From NCBI GenBank assembly GCA_012932295.1, contig JAAONU010000014.1:17487039-17551038 (forward strand): DNA of 64,000 bases, written 5' to 3'. This document shows positions 47,170 through 61,100 of this stretch, piece by piece (within the stretch, counting starts at the first letter, position 1; the number at the start of each line of letters is the position of its first letter). A program made the position numbers and the translations under genes. The DNA comes from Cyclina sinensis. Its lineage: Eukaryota; Mollusca; Bivalvia; Venerida; Veneridae. Under the pieces are notes generated by a model that worked only from the letters and a program-made list of their open reading frames with translations, made no database searches and was not told the origin of the DNA.

Positions 47170-47690
47170 ACTGACCTGGCCTCCCGTGAACATGCTGGTT
47201 GGAAACGAATGACTGTACTCGAGAAATTCGTTATAGCATAAAGGAACTGACTGTTACCTTGGTGGGTCGGTCATACTGTAAACAGTTATCAGCAGAGAAA
47301 GTCTGACCTCCACATCATTGACAAAGCCATGCTGTCACGAGAACGGTACAGCAGTGAGATTCTGGACAGCAATATTTGTCCGAATGCTGGTGCAATAGGG
47401 CCTGTTTCTTTTTAATGAACTGCTGTGACTGTGCACACAGGGCCAACTTCACCAGCCAACACCTGCAGACTGCTGCCATTAAAAGAATATACTTGCCGCC
47501 CGATTCCCAGATCTAAATCCAATTGTGCACGTCTAGATAATGCTTAAGTTGCACTTTCCACAGCCTTTCAAGCGCTACTAGAGAAATGAAACTAAGGCCG
47601 CACGGTGATTGGAAGCACGCCGTGCGCAGCCAAGCTGTGATCAATGCCCATCGGCATCAAATCCGATTCCTAAATACGTTTTCTGGAGTA
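47170..47690 (+). pseudogene. Tc1/mariner transposase relic
   Basis: Fragments in all three plus frames resemble a Tc1-type transposase: MLSRERYSSEILDSNI (usual LTAxRYxxEIL), GAIGP, CAHRANFTSQHLQ (usual NARPHxA) and RFPDLNPIVHV (usual SPDLNPIEHvW). Stops and shifts lie between every block, and the catalytic DDE order cannot be read in one frame. Confidence 0.6.
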
Positions 47691-47819
47691 TCAATCATTG
47701 TACCTTTCAGAATCTCTAATTTTGCACAATGCCCGCGCCACGCCTTATGTAGACCTTCCCTCTATCCTTGTGTAAATTATGATAAGCCCTATGACGGTAA
47801 TAGAAACATTTGTTTAAAG

Positions 47820-48800
47820 CCTTGTGACCTTGACCATGACCCCAGTGAGAGGTAAAGGTTCATGCAAATATGCCAGCTATCTAAGATATTGGTCAATGAA
47901 TAAAGGCTCTCTTTAACATTGGTGACCTTGACCCCAATGACCTTAACCTCCACCTAAGGGTAAAGGTTTAAGCAAGATATATACATACCAAGTAGCAAGG
48001 CTATATTGGTCAATAAATGAAGGCTATATGACAAAGAGTAGAAAAACCTGTTTTAAGCCCCTCTGACCCTGACCCTAGCAAATGGTCAAGTCGCATGCAA
48101 GGTGTCCATATATCAAATATCTAAAATATCAGTCAATAGATAAAACCTCTATGATGAAAATTTGAAAAATTGATTTCCAGCATCACTGATTTTGACCTTG
48201 ACCGATGTTTCCTCAAACCCCATCCAAGGGTAGAGGTCCTTACATACCAATTTCTAAGATATCAGTCAACTAAGGCCTTGTGGTTTATAACGAATTCTCT
48301 TTATAAGTCTATATATAACAAAGTGACCGCTTGACCCCATAACCATGATTTGAATTAATTTGGTACACACCAAATATATAAACACTAGGCGTGGTGGTTT
48401 CTGACAGTAAGATTTTTATGTGTTTTCCTATGTAAGTCTCCATAAAATCGAGTGACCCATGGAGCAGATTTGAACAAACTTGGTAGAGTTCCACTAGGCC
48501 ATATTACACACAAAATATCTAAATTTGAGATCTTGTAGTTTCCTATATGAATGTAAGTGAAATCAAGTGACCCCTTGGGTAACGGTAATTCTGACCCTTG
48601 GGCCATGCTTTTAACAAAATTGGTAGAGGTCCACTAGGCAGTGTTACCACATTTAGATCTTCAGGTTTCTGACAATAACATTTTTTAAGCTTTTCCTAAA
48701 TTAGTCTATGTGAAAACATGTGACCCTCTAAGGCGTGGCCTATTTTGACCCCATGGATCATTATTTGAATAAACTTGGTATAAGAGGGAAACAATTCTTT
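47820..48800. repeat. degenerate GACCTTGACC-type interspersed repeat
   Basis: Repeated blocks with GTGACCTTGACCCCAATGAC, 'CTAAGATATCAGTCAAT' and 'TTGGTAGAGTTCCACTAGGC' form a degenerate array like those at 54.0 and 62-64 kb. Confidence 0.6.
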
Positions 48801-49095
48801 GGCTCAGTGGTTAGAGTGTTGGTTAGAGTGTTGGTCTTCGATGCGCTAAGATCGGAGTTGAATCCCGCTCACGGTGGTGTATTCTAAGACGTATTGCATC
48901 TTTCTTTTACGGACATTCTTGTTCGTATGAAAAAATCTAAATTCCAGGCCTTGCAGTTTTGGAGAAGAAGAAAAATTCTAAATTTGGAAGGGGTATATGT
49001 AGCCGGGTACAGGTAAATGATGATATATCGATTGGTAACACCTGTATCTATCCTGTAAGCAGAAGGCTCTGAGTTCAAGTCCTGGTACAGCCACG
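48795..49095 (+). repeat. two tRNA-like SINE heads
   Basis: 48795-48880 has GGCTCAGTGGTTAGAGTGTTG, with the GTTAGAGTGTTG block doubled, and GAGTTGAATCCC as box B. 49021-49095 has ATTGGTAACACCTG and GAGTTCAAGTCCTGG. Neither folds as a complete tRNA. Confidence 0.5.
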
Positions 49096-50319
49096 ATTTT
49101 TTACAACCTGCTACACCTGTAAGAAATATAACACAGTGTTACTACCAAACAGAGTAAGTCTTGAAATTTATCTCACAGTACGTATCTTATTCAGTTCATT
49201 CCCTCATACGTGCCATGGTGCATATTTCATGAACAGCTGGCATCAAATCCTGGATTGGTCAGGGGACAAATTTTCAACTTTCAATACAGAAGACATCCTA
49301 CATGCGATCACCTGTTTTAAGCGATATTGCCATTAATATCTTAAAATCTCGCCCGAAAACTATTACTATATAGTTATATCCAACTGAATGACTTTTCCAT
49401 AACGCTCCCAGCGACCGCATAAGATACATTGCAGAAGCATCTATTAAATTACCGTGTTGGAAACATCCCGCAAGTATTTGATAAGTACCTATCTTGATAG
49501 CGAGTTTGTTTGCATGTGTACACAATCAGCCTTTGACAATCAATTAGCACAGCCAGAAAAGTGTTCACCGCATTGAATAACATTTATCATAGTTTTTCTA
49601 TACAGTTTTTGCAATCAAAGTGTCAAGTTTTAAATCTAGACGAAAAGATATGGTTATTGAACATCCTGAAACAAAAGGTGCAAGAAATAATAACAAATGT
49701 AGATCTAAACTCAGAATTCAGAATCAATTCAGAACATTCAACAACAGTTCAACCTATAAATTGTCTTTTCAAAACACTAAAATCTATTAAGAGACCATTC
49801 TATAAAGAGACCACATTTTGACAGTTCCTTGAGCTGTCCTTTATTACACTGTTTACTGTATTACACAGAAATTTCAACAGTTCACTGCGTATACACGGGT
49901 CAAAGGCGGCAGCACGAAATACCCCAAAAACACTCAAATACACTTGAAATATACCTCAATACTGATGCTTTATGTTTTAAACAGTATAAATACTATTGTT
50001 AAGAATGTCTCTACATTGCAAATGAAAATCAACAGTGAATATTGTAAATATTCAGTCATACATTTTTTAAGTAATTTGGTATCTTCATACCTAATTCGGA
50101 ATTAACACAAGGTTTGGTTTACACTGCAATGTACTTGAATAGAAACCTAAAGACAAACAAATAAATAAAGTCGTTAAATTACAATAAAAACTTATATTTT
50201 TTTCTTCTTATGTGTAAGTTTAACACTTAGTCTTGCTAAGTTTATAAAATTTAAAAAAATCTTGATAAGTTTATAAAATCAAAAAATAAAAAGAAAACAA
50301 AAAACAAGAAACACCGCAA

Positions 50320-51360
50320 TGCGACGAAACTAGGTTTCCAAACGTTCATGTTTCACAGAAGCTTCGTCATGAGCAGGTGCCCTGGTGCAAATTGTCAGCA
50401 TTTTGCAATTCGAACATTTCTGGGGGAATTATGGCCTTCTGATTTTTTACATATATAATATTTAGATGAATATTAATTTGTATCTTTTATGTTTCTATCA
50501 TTTGAAATGCTAATTGTATCTATAATTAGATACATATCATTACAAACAAAAAACTTAAGAAAAATTGATTTTATTCATAATACTAATCTGTTCATTAGAT
50601 TGTAGTAGTATGTCTCTGGTAGTATATTATGTTGCTTAGTCATTTTGTTTGCTTTGTACATTTACTTGTTTATTATTTACTATATACATGTATCATCTAT
50701 TATGTATTAAATATGATATTAACATAGAAGAAATCAAACCGGAGCTATCAGCGACAGTGATTTACCCCTATAACATGCCTTTTGCCGTAACTCAAAATTC
50801 TAGGCTGAAAAAAAGCAAAAATTCTGTTAAAATATTGGTCAGTGTTATGGAATTTGTAAAGTGATATTATATGATGTATAACAAAGATATGTATAAAATT
50901 TCAATCTAATAGGGCCTATAATAGCTTGATTATTTTCTAAAATGAAAGAAGTGTTGCACATAGAAGAGTCTTTCTCTATAAATTATATATGCAAAAAAAG
51001 GCCATAATTCTGCCAAAAATATTCGCAAAACACCGACAATATGCGCCAGGGCTCTTGATGTTGATGCTTCTGTAAAAGTTTAGTGAAAATCGCTTGTAAA
51101 ATGTAGTAGGAGCTGAAAACAGAAGTGTATTTCTCTGGGGTTTTTTTTTTCTTTTTTTTTAAAAGAAAGCCATTAAATTCAAATGTTTGAATCACAAAAC
51201 TCCGACAATATGCGCCAGGACACAATGACATATCTTCTGTGAAAGTTTAGTCAAAATCGCTTGAGAAATATAGGAGGAGTTGCGTACAGAAGAAACTGTT
51301 TACGCCCGACCGACCGCCCGACCGCCGACAAACTTCAATCTAATAACCAGAGTTTTCAAA
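50320..51360. repeat. interspersed repeat with CCGACAATATGCGCCAGG units
   Basis: It begins CGACGAAACTAGG and contains two copies of a block with ACACCGACAATATGCGCCAGG, AAAGTTTAGT and AAAATCGCTTG (about 51,030 and 51,205). It ends (CCGACCGCCCGA)n followed by CTTCAATCTAATAACCAGAG. No coding potential. Confidence 0.6.
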
Positions 51361-51980
51361 TGCTGATTATTTAATAAGTGTAATTGGGTTTAGCTGGGTG
51401 TATTAGTGTGTATTTGGATATTTCGTGCTGCCTGGTGCAAAGTTACTCACTCGGTCAGACTATTTACCTCAAAACACCCCAAGACTACCTCAAGATCCCT
51501 GTAACGTGTTATGTACGTTTTATTATAATTTATAATGTATAGATGTCTAAAATAATGGAAATGTCTTATTTTAATATGTACATGAATGAGTGTTATCGTC
51601 CTATTTATAAACAAGGGGAAATAACTACTATTGTGTGATAATATCAGTATACATTCAATTATCTCCCTGAAGTACTTTGACATTTTGGCGGGGATTCAAG
51701 GGAAATAATTTATGTTAGTTTGTTGTTATTTTTATTGCCTGAAATGTGCAATGTGCTGAAAAGTGCTTACTTAGTAATCTCCAGACTCCCAGTTAACCAA
51801 GGAAAGGCACCTGGAATATGGTGGCAACTGTTCAAATTTTTAGCTAATTAAACTTGTTTGTACGCTCCTGTAATAACCGTGTAACACACTGAAAACAATT
51901 ATTATGCAAAATCACCTGTTTTCGCTATCAAGCGTTGGTTCACGCAGAGCAGAAACAGAATTATAAAGTTGAACGTCAGC

Positions 51981-52007
51981 AGGGCCTTAATTAAGGCCCT
52001 GACGTCA
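51981..52007. promoter_or_regulatory. 20-bp perfect palindrome overlapping a CRE-like site
   Basis: AGGGCCTTAATTAAGGCCCT is a perfect palindrome whose last T begins TGACGTCA, the consensus cAMP-response element. It lies about 140 bp before the ATG at 52147. Position and motif suggest a promoter element, although this is inferred and no TATA box is obvious. Confidence 0.4.
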
Positions 52008-52146
52008 GTGATCATTATATTCATTCAAAGTCAAAATATAGAAATGTTAATCTTTGTTAACTTGACTAAGCCACCCAACATCTACTGCTGCGTGTTATAT
52101 AGAAATGTGATTATACCAGTCAATTCGAAATTAAGGCTAAAAATAC

Positions 52147-55100
52147 ATGATGATGGCGGATATTAGATTAAAGACAGAAGATGAAGCAATTCAGTATTTT
52201 AAAAACTTCTTATCTGATGATAATAACAAAGCACTGATTTATATGTTAAGAGCTGTATTAGTAGAAATTGGTAGTGGTCTAGCACGTTCAAGTGTTTTTT
52301 TCCTCCGTGTAAAGGCAGCTAATGCCAACTCTTGCACCAGTTTCAAAAAAGCCACAGTGGATGCTGAGCTACATCGTGAAGGTTCCTTTCCTCAGGTTGC
52401 ACCGTTAGCGTTCTTCTTCGTACATGGTTATGCAATACTACAAGATTTTCTGGACAAGACTGATCCCAAGATACCTGAGAACTTGGCAGAATGTCAAGCC
52501 TTAAGAGATTTGCTCCAGTTTCTTGTAAATGACAAAGGTATACATATTCATGTTACTGTACTTAACAGTTGTTAATGATTATGACCGATGATGGATGAAG
52601 TGTACCACTGCACAAATGTACCATTTTGAGATGAAGCGTACCACATATGAATTACATGGTAAATTATTTGATAACTGCTGGCCATTGAGATAATAGTGTC
52701 AGTAACATTGACATAGTTTGCACTTACAACTATTAAATTACACTTTCGTGAAAAAGAAACACAAAAAATGGTAATTTGGTTAAAAGAGCAAATTAAAACT
52801 AACTGACAACATTTTATCGTGTTCATTCATATATAAGAATATTTAAATAGTAGTATTTGATATTAATATTAGAACAGTTTAAAAATGAACAACATGATTA
52901 TGATATTTAACCATTTTAAAATGCTAAATCTATTCAGTTATTATCGCGTTTTCAATAGTCTTTATTTTAATAAAGTATAACAATAATTGATATTCACTAA
53001 TTTTATTAACTATATAATGCATATGTGGTACACTTCATCCAGGAAAATAGTACGCTTCGTCCGTGCAGTGGTATGCTTTATCTGACATTCATTATGACTA
53101 GCTGGCACATTGTCAGGGAACTTTTATTGCTGTCTTGTGTAAAGACTTAAATCATGGGCTCTCCCCCGGGCCATTTTTGCATTGCAGTAAATTATTTTTT
53201 AAAGGTCCCATTAATAAACAATTTAATGTATTGATGTGATTTCTATTCATAATAGAAGTAAGGCAGTGGCTAGGGAACTTGAATTGGCAAGGTCAGTCAA
53301 AAGCTATACATAGCTTATGCTAAATCATGTTACAATCATACCAACTCAAAATAAACTTTGTATTTGTAGTGGGAACCAGTTCACTAGACAGTGACTGCGG
53401 GAAACTGAAATTTTATTTGAGTGAACCAATTTTAGGATCTCATCGATCATCAGATCACACAGAATTAATAACAGGAATGCAAACCTGTTTTCCGGGCACC
53501 TTCCAAAAACACTATTTTATGTATTATCCTATAAGGAAAACAGTCCAGGTGGTTAAAATTTCATCAAATTGCATCATCAATCAATGCATTTCTGGTCGTT
53601 TAGTACTATTTCAGGCATTTTTTAAATCGTTTTAAGACGATGGCACCTCCATGATGTGTTGTTGTAATGCGATGCTAAAAGATTGGAGAAATAAATAAAA
53701 TAAAACAACAAAATTTGTTGTTTTAATTATTATTAAATTGAAATGGACCTTGGAATTTGTATTCAAAAGTACCTGTGACATTAAAAAATAAAAAATTCAA
53801 GTTCTAATGAAAATTTAATATAATGTAGATTGCAAAACAATAACATAAACAAAAAGGGGTAACTGCCAACCGACTTGAAATATTAATTTCATTTTTATCT
53901 CGTCCGTTTCGGAGAAAAAGTCAAGCTGTTAGGATCACTGCGGCATTGTCATCAACATCATGGAAAAACTTTAATGTAGTTGATTACTCATAAACAATAT
54001 TTAGACTTAATATTAAGATATTTAGTGTGTAGCATTGTCTAGTGGACCTCTACCAAGTTGGTTGAAATCATGACCCCCAGGGTCATCAGTATTGGCCCTG
54101 TCCAGGGAGTCACTTAATTTAACACATACTTTTATAGGAAAGACTTTTAATAATAAACCATAAGGCTTAGAGTTTATATGTTTGGTATATGGTATTGTCT
54201 AGTGGACCTCTACCATGACTTATATTTAGCTATATAGAAAAAACTTTAATTTTGCATAAAGCTACTCAACCTCCACCCCCACCACCACCCAATTATTTTC
54301 ATATTCTTTTATTTGCGTTTTTTTCTTGGATGAGAAGATACTTTTGCAGCTATAATAATTTGAACTAAACTGATAATTTTGCATGCAAATATCATCTTAA
54401 AGCTAAGTCGACATTGACCTTGACCTACAGACTTACTTATTTGAAGCTCTGTCCAGATGTACAATTTTGCATGTAGTTTTTAATTTCAACAATGGGTGAA
54501 CTTACCTTGATTCCTTCATTGACCTTGAATGATGGTCCACAGGTTAGTGAAGGTTAGTGATATAAGGTCATCATGGCCCTCTTGATTTATGTCTCTGGCA
54601 AATCACCTGGTGAAATTTTTCAATGGAATTGCCTACTCAGGGTGAACTGCCACTCTTAGTGACATTTTGACATAGTTGCATGAAGCATATAAAAATTGTA
54701 GTGTGGAAAATGTGAAGAAAACAATGTTGTACCTGTACCAGATTTGATTTCACAGTGTAATAGAAGAATGGTGGAAAGAAAGGTCAAGTTGAACTGATAT
54801 TCATTCATGAACAGTGACAGATAAAAAGTGAAAATAAACCAGTCCTGTTTTGCTGTAGCATAGTAAATGATATAGATCTATGTGTTCAATCCGAACTTGA
54901 GATTAAATGGTAAACTTTAAGGAAATAAATGAAAATGTGTAATACACGTGACTGTTTATAATTAATGCTTTCCTATGTTTCTGCGGAGGGTCTGACTAGG
55001 AATATACATTATATTACCGTCATTGTAATATAAGCAGTCATTTTCATACATTTTAGATCCCAGAATGACCATAGATGCTGAACAGCCACAAAGCATTCAT

Positions 55101-58100
55101 TCACTGAAACACATTGCACAGCATATAGCACATCACTTGATCAAGGTCATGCATGGGTATTTTGTCCTTCTAGGCAAAGTGTCTTGAACTCGGTTTTGAT
55201 AAAATGGATACTATCATTACTGCCACTTTTCTGGTTATACTCCCAGATAGAATATGGGGGGCTATATTGGATTCCTGTGCGTTGGTCTGTCTGTGAGTAT
55301 GTCCATCTACCCAGCTGTCCGTAGACAAAATTTGTCTGGACTATTTCTCAGCAACTTGTATTCAGATTCTGATAATACTTTGCAAGAATCATAAGCGGAG
55401 TTGTGCATATGATTGTCATATCCCACTTCAATGATTTTCACTAAGTTATGGACCTTTGATATTTTTTTTACACATCAATTTGTCTGGACTGTTTCACATC
55501 AGCTAGTTTTCAGATTCTGATAATACTTTGCAAGAGTCATAAGTATCAATGGTACTTGTGCAAGTTGTGGCTGCATTGCACTGCAATGAATTTTCATTGA
55601 GTTATGGGCCTTTGATTCTTTTTTAGTACAAAAGTTTATCCATGCCATCTCTCACTCTCTCACTTTGGTTTCCAATCAATATTTAGAGAACCCTTGGACC
55701 CACCTTCCTCAGTTGAGCATGACTTGTAGATAACTCCTATAGTTTTTTCAGGTCACCAGGTCAAAGGTCAAGGTAACAGTGACCTTGACTAGCAAAACAG
55801 TTCCTAATCAATAACTATAGAACCCTTGGTTCCAGGTTCTTCAAACTTAGTATGTATATTGCTCCTGACTTGTAGATGACCCCTATAGTTTTTCAAGTCA
55901 AAAGTCAGGGTCACAGTGACATTGAATAGCAAAACAGTTTCTGATCAATAACTTTAGAACCCTTGGTCCTAGATTCTTCAATCTTAGTTTATAGGTTGAT
56001 CATAACTAGTAGATGACCCTTTAAATTTTTCACGTCATCCAGGTCAAAGGTCAAGGTCACAGTGATATTGAAAAGCAAAATGGTTTCCAATCAGTAACTA
56101 GACAGGGTTTGGTTTGAGATTCTTAATACTTAATATGTAGGTTGGCCATGACCAGTAAATGACTCCTACAGTCTTTCAGGTCACCAGGTCAAAGGCCAAG
56201 GTCACAGTGACCTTAATAAACAAAATGATTTCCAATCAAAAACTATAGAATGCTTGGGCGAAGTTTTTCTCAAACTTGGCATATGGGTTAGCCATGACCA
56301 GTAGATAATCCCTGTAGCTTTTCAGGTCACTGGGTCAAAAGTCAAGGTCACAGTAACCTTGTATAGCAAAATGGTTTCCAATCAATTACTATAGAATGCT
56401 TGAGCCCAGCTCCCCAGAACTTCATACACAGGTAGGTAATGGCCAGTAAATGACCCCTTGTCATGATCAGTAGATGACAACTATCGTTTTTCAGATCATT
56501 GGGTCAACGGTCAAGGGCCACAGTGACCTCGAAAAGCAAAATGTTTTCTAGCAAATAACTGTATAACGCTTAAGTCCGTGTTCCTCCAACTTGATTTATA
56601 AGTTGTTCATGACTTGTAGTCCCAGCTCCTCAAAACTTCATGGCTGCCTCTATGGATAAGGCACATATATGTTTTACAAACATCTCTTGTTACATTTAAG
56701 TTTGTCTGTGCTTTTTTCAGCAATTATAAATTGAAGTATTATTATCCTTCTTTAGTACTTAGCCCAGATTTGCTTGTCCATTTCATGTAGTGTTTAAATT
56801 GATTTCTGTTGACTTTGTTTGGCAGGATGGTTAAGTTTTGTGTGCTTATCCATTTGGTTGACTACTGCTGAGTTAACTTTCCACAGAAGTTTGAGTTTTG
56901 AAATTTTCAGCCAGATTTTTTGGATTATATTGCAGACAAACTATAAATGTAGAAACTGCTGTGTCAGGGTGGTATCTGGGAGTATTGATAACCTTAGTGA
57001 TAGCTCTTGTATTGTTGTTGGTGTCCCTTTGTATTATATGTAATGATTTAAGTTGCAAATAAAACCCAGTTTACAATAGATGTAGTGTCTCCATCATAAC
57101 ACAGTCTTAAATATTTTTTCCTTGTTGGCAGATATTGATTTTCTAATTCTATTGTTAATTTTTTTCTATTTCCAGAGCAATCAGTTCTGACTGAGCAGAG
57201 AGGAAAATGCAGAACAGAATCAAAGGCATCATTAGCAATTAGACTTGTTCAGCATTTGTTGATACCACTTGTGCCACATAAAACCTTTAAAATCGATTCC
57301 TTTCCTGATCTACCATATGAAAGATGTTGTTCAAATGAACATTTGTTGAATGGGACAAAAGGAGACACATCATTTGGTAATTCATTTAACATTCTAGATT
57401 ACCACACAACAGAATAATGGTTCATGAGTGAAAAATATGATTACTGTTCATTTTGTTTTCAAATACCAGAATTACTATACAATGTGACTGTCTGTTTTTC
57501 AGACCAGCCTTAAAACAGCATGAAGTGCTCAAGGTTAGCTTTTGTAATTGTGATGTCCATCATGGTGCATGCATCCTTGCATGTGTATGTCCATCAACAG
57601 CATTTCTTGTGAAACCACTAGGCCAAATTTGAGAAAACTGGCCTGGGATGTTCCTTGCATGAACCAGGCCAAAAGTTGTTCAAAGAATTCATTCCATACA
57701 GAACTCTGGTTGCTATGGAAAAAACTTCAAAAAAAAAATCTTCTTTTATGAAACCACTCATAATCTTTAGTGCTCTGAAATTACATTTAAATCATCCTTT
57801 AGCAGACCTCTACCAAGTTTGTTTAAATTATGTCCAAGGTCACACTATATAAGCCCTGCCCCAGGGGTCATCTGTTTTAAATGAAAATATCTGTCAGACA
57901 CCGGCAGGTTCTGTCAACTTGGTTTTGGTAGATAAGTTAGTTTTGCAAGTCCTTCTCACTATCTTAAGATTATATATTTCTATGAAATAGTTGATATCAT
58001 TTGTTATTTGTTGCTGAATCAAAAACTTACTGACTTGAGAATAGTAATCATCAAGACATTTGTTTGTATCCCTGAGTCATAAGAATTTCGCATAAGCATG

Positions 58101-61100
58101 TGACCTGAAAATAACTATGTTTGTTTCAAAGGTGAGCTCATATATTTCCTGTCGGTCTGGCATCTTGCAAATGTACTTCTACTGGCTACAAAGTCAACCA
58201 TTAATATTAATTTTGTAATTTTGATTGGCTGATATTTTAATTTGTATGGAAACAGCTGAATTTTTATATTTATAGAACCCAAAAAGGTATGCACAGTACT
58301 GTTGAAAAATTTCTCGGATTTATTCATGGAAACAAGAGGGATATGCGCTGAGTAATTACTTGGAACGTGAACACATACTAAAACTGGATAGTTTTGCTCA
58401 TTTTTATGCTCCCGGAAGCATGAGCATATAGTTGCTGCTTTGTCTGTCCGTCCGTTTGTTTGTCTATTTGTTTGTCCATCCGTCATAATTTTGTCCGGAG
58501 CATAACACAAAAACTATGTGAGATATCAAGACCAAACTTCATAGGTAGTTAGATCTCATTAAGGAGCAGTGCAATGTACAAGAATCATAACTCTTGCTTT
58601 ATTAATTGTTGAGTTATTGCCCTTTGAAATGTCACATACTTATTTTTTGTCCAGGGCATATTTCACAAAGTATAAGAGTTATCAACTTGAAACTTTATAA
58701 GTAGATAGATCTCATTGATGAGCAGTGCAGTGCACAAGAACCATAACTCTTGCAGTATTAATTTTTCAATTATTGCCTTTTGAAATTTCTCATACTTATT
58801 TTTTGTCTGGGGCATATCTCACAAAGTATAAGAGATATTAACATGAAACTTTATTGGTAGATAGATCTCTTAGAGGAAAAGTGCAGCGTCCAAGAACCAT
58901 AACTCTATTTTGCATAATTTAGAAGTTATTGCCCTTTGTTATTTTTCATACTTTAAAAAAAATACATATTAAACAATACCCCTTTTGGAATTGGCATTTA
59001 TTCAGGGAGCATCCATCGGTTCTACCAATTTCTTGTTTGTATTGTTTTTGTTTAAAGAACTTTAGAAATACCTTTTCCATTCGATTTATTGTTTGACAAA
59101 GACTCTTCTGTCTACTGGCTGCACTTTCTCCAGGCTCAGCCTGGAAGCAGGCCTGAAAAAGCGGTGTATTCAATGGGAAACAAAATATTTTCTTAAGATT
59201 TTTTTCTGATTAGAATTCTTTCCATGTAACTATGTCAGAACATGGAAAACTGATTCCAGCATTTATGGAATGTTAAACCGAAGCTGGAAAAGCATGGAAA
59301 TTCTCTAAATGTCTGTATTTAAAATGTAGAAATTAAAATGGATTTCTCTTTTTTTCAACAGAATAAGCTGGAAAAAATACTTTTAAGCTTTAAATTTTTA
59401 CCTATAAGATTATTTAATTCTCTCATTCAGTTGTTATTAAACAAACCCCTACCAATATTTCACCGGAAGAGAATGTTTGTTGTCCATCTGTCCCCAGAAA
59501 TTGGTTCCTGCAAAAACTGTAAAAGTACTCGGGATTTTATTGCAAAACTTCGTTTTTGATAAACGGCAATGTGAAGATAATACACAACCTTTTATTTTTC
59601 ACCAAAGGTCAAAGGTCAGGTGACTGTAAAATCTTAAAACTGGAATAACATGAAAATTAGGAAAGATATGATCATGAAACTATGTGTACAGATAAAAGTG
59701 ATTACCAGGCTATGCATGATGTTCAATTTTTCACCAGAGGTCAGAGGTCAGATCACCATTACTAAAAATATGAAACACGTAATACTATGCATTCATTTAA
59801 ATTCACAATATGGAAGGTAGGAAAATTATGATTTCATTTCTTTCACTTCTGTACAGTAGTGTTGTCAAACATCAAGTGACTTTTTCAAAACAAAGGGAAA
59901 AAAACTTGATACTGCAGTAACTGGATTTTATAAGGAACTATGATTGCAGCCAGAGGAAAAACATAAAAGTGACTGACTCACAGATCGTCCAACAATGGGT
60001 TAACTCGCTGACAAAGATTTTATTGATTAGAATTGGTTTGAATCCTGATAGAACAAAACTTTTTCTCCCATAATCATGTTTTTTGAATTAGGAAATAGAT
60101 TTTAAGTTTGAGTGATATACCGTCTGATATATCACGGTGTCGAGTTCAGATGCGTAGTAATTTAATCACGAAGGCCGTAGGCCTGAGTGATTAAATAATT
60201 ACGCATATGAACGAGAAACCGTGATATATACGACGGTAGATCACGAAAATGTTAAAATCTATTTCCATTCTAACACGTACGTATATTTATAAGGGACGTA
60301 AGTATGTGCACTATTTAACAGTGGCGTTCTCAGTGACGTCAGCGGGCGCGCGCTTGTATTCAGCGTGCTATACTGCCTCATATATCACGCTCAATTCCTT
60401 CTTTGTTTATTGTCGGCAAATTGCAGATAGTGTTAGAATGATATTTTGACTTACCTTTAATTTTAAAGAAAAATATTTTTAAGCATTAAATGACATTTTG
60501 TCACAAACTGTAAGGATCAGAGCTTAGATATTTGGTGTGTACCATGAGGTCAAGAATAATTACTCGGTAATTCTACATGTAACTATTTAATCAGAAAGGA
60601 CTGTCTTGGCACACTTGTTTGTATTACTGTTAATATTGATATTAGTATTGAAACTTTTAACATGTTTAACTTGACTTGTATTGTCCAGAATATGAATGAC
60701 TAAGTTGTAATTCCATTCTGTCTTTGCAGGCTGTCCCAGAGGCTGGCATGGTAGAGCTGATATCTTACTGTGTGATGAAGTACCATTCACTTTCATAGAA
60801 TCTCAAGAGGATTCAGGAGATTCTGATGCTGTGTCTTTGACATCAGACTCATCAGTTGAAGTAAAGAGAGATGAAAACTTCATAGCTGAATCTATTTCAC
60901 AAGTAACAGCACAGACAATAGTTTATTCATTTGTTCAACATAGAAAAAATCCTGTGTCACAAACTTCTTTAACTCCTGGAATAGGAATTTGTTCAGAAAA
61001 ATTGATTTTATATTTGTATGATTGTGTTGAGGATATTTTACTTACATCTGGGCCTGTAGATCTGTATGCACGGTTAGGGGGTTGTTCTTTAAATGCTCGT

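Noticed and set aside
49561..49821. 86-codon plus-strand open frame
   Set aside because: It has a helical, hydrophilic look but no recognisable family, splice sites or neighbours; not enough to call a gene.
53327..53635. 102-codon plus-strand open frame in intron 1
   Set aside because: No splice sites compatible with the phase-1 gene around it, no domain, and AT-rich sequence with a poly(A)-like end; more likely chance or old repeat.
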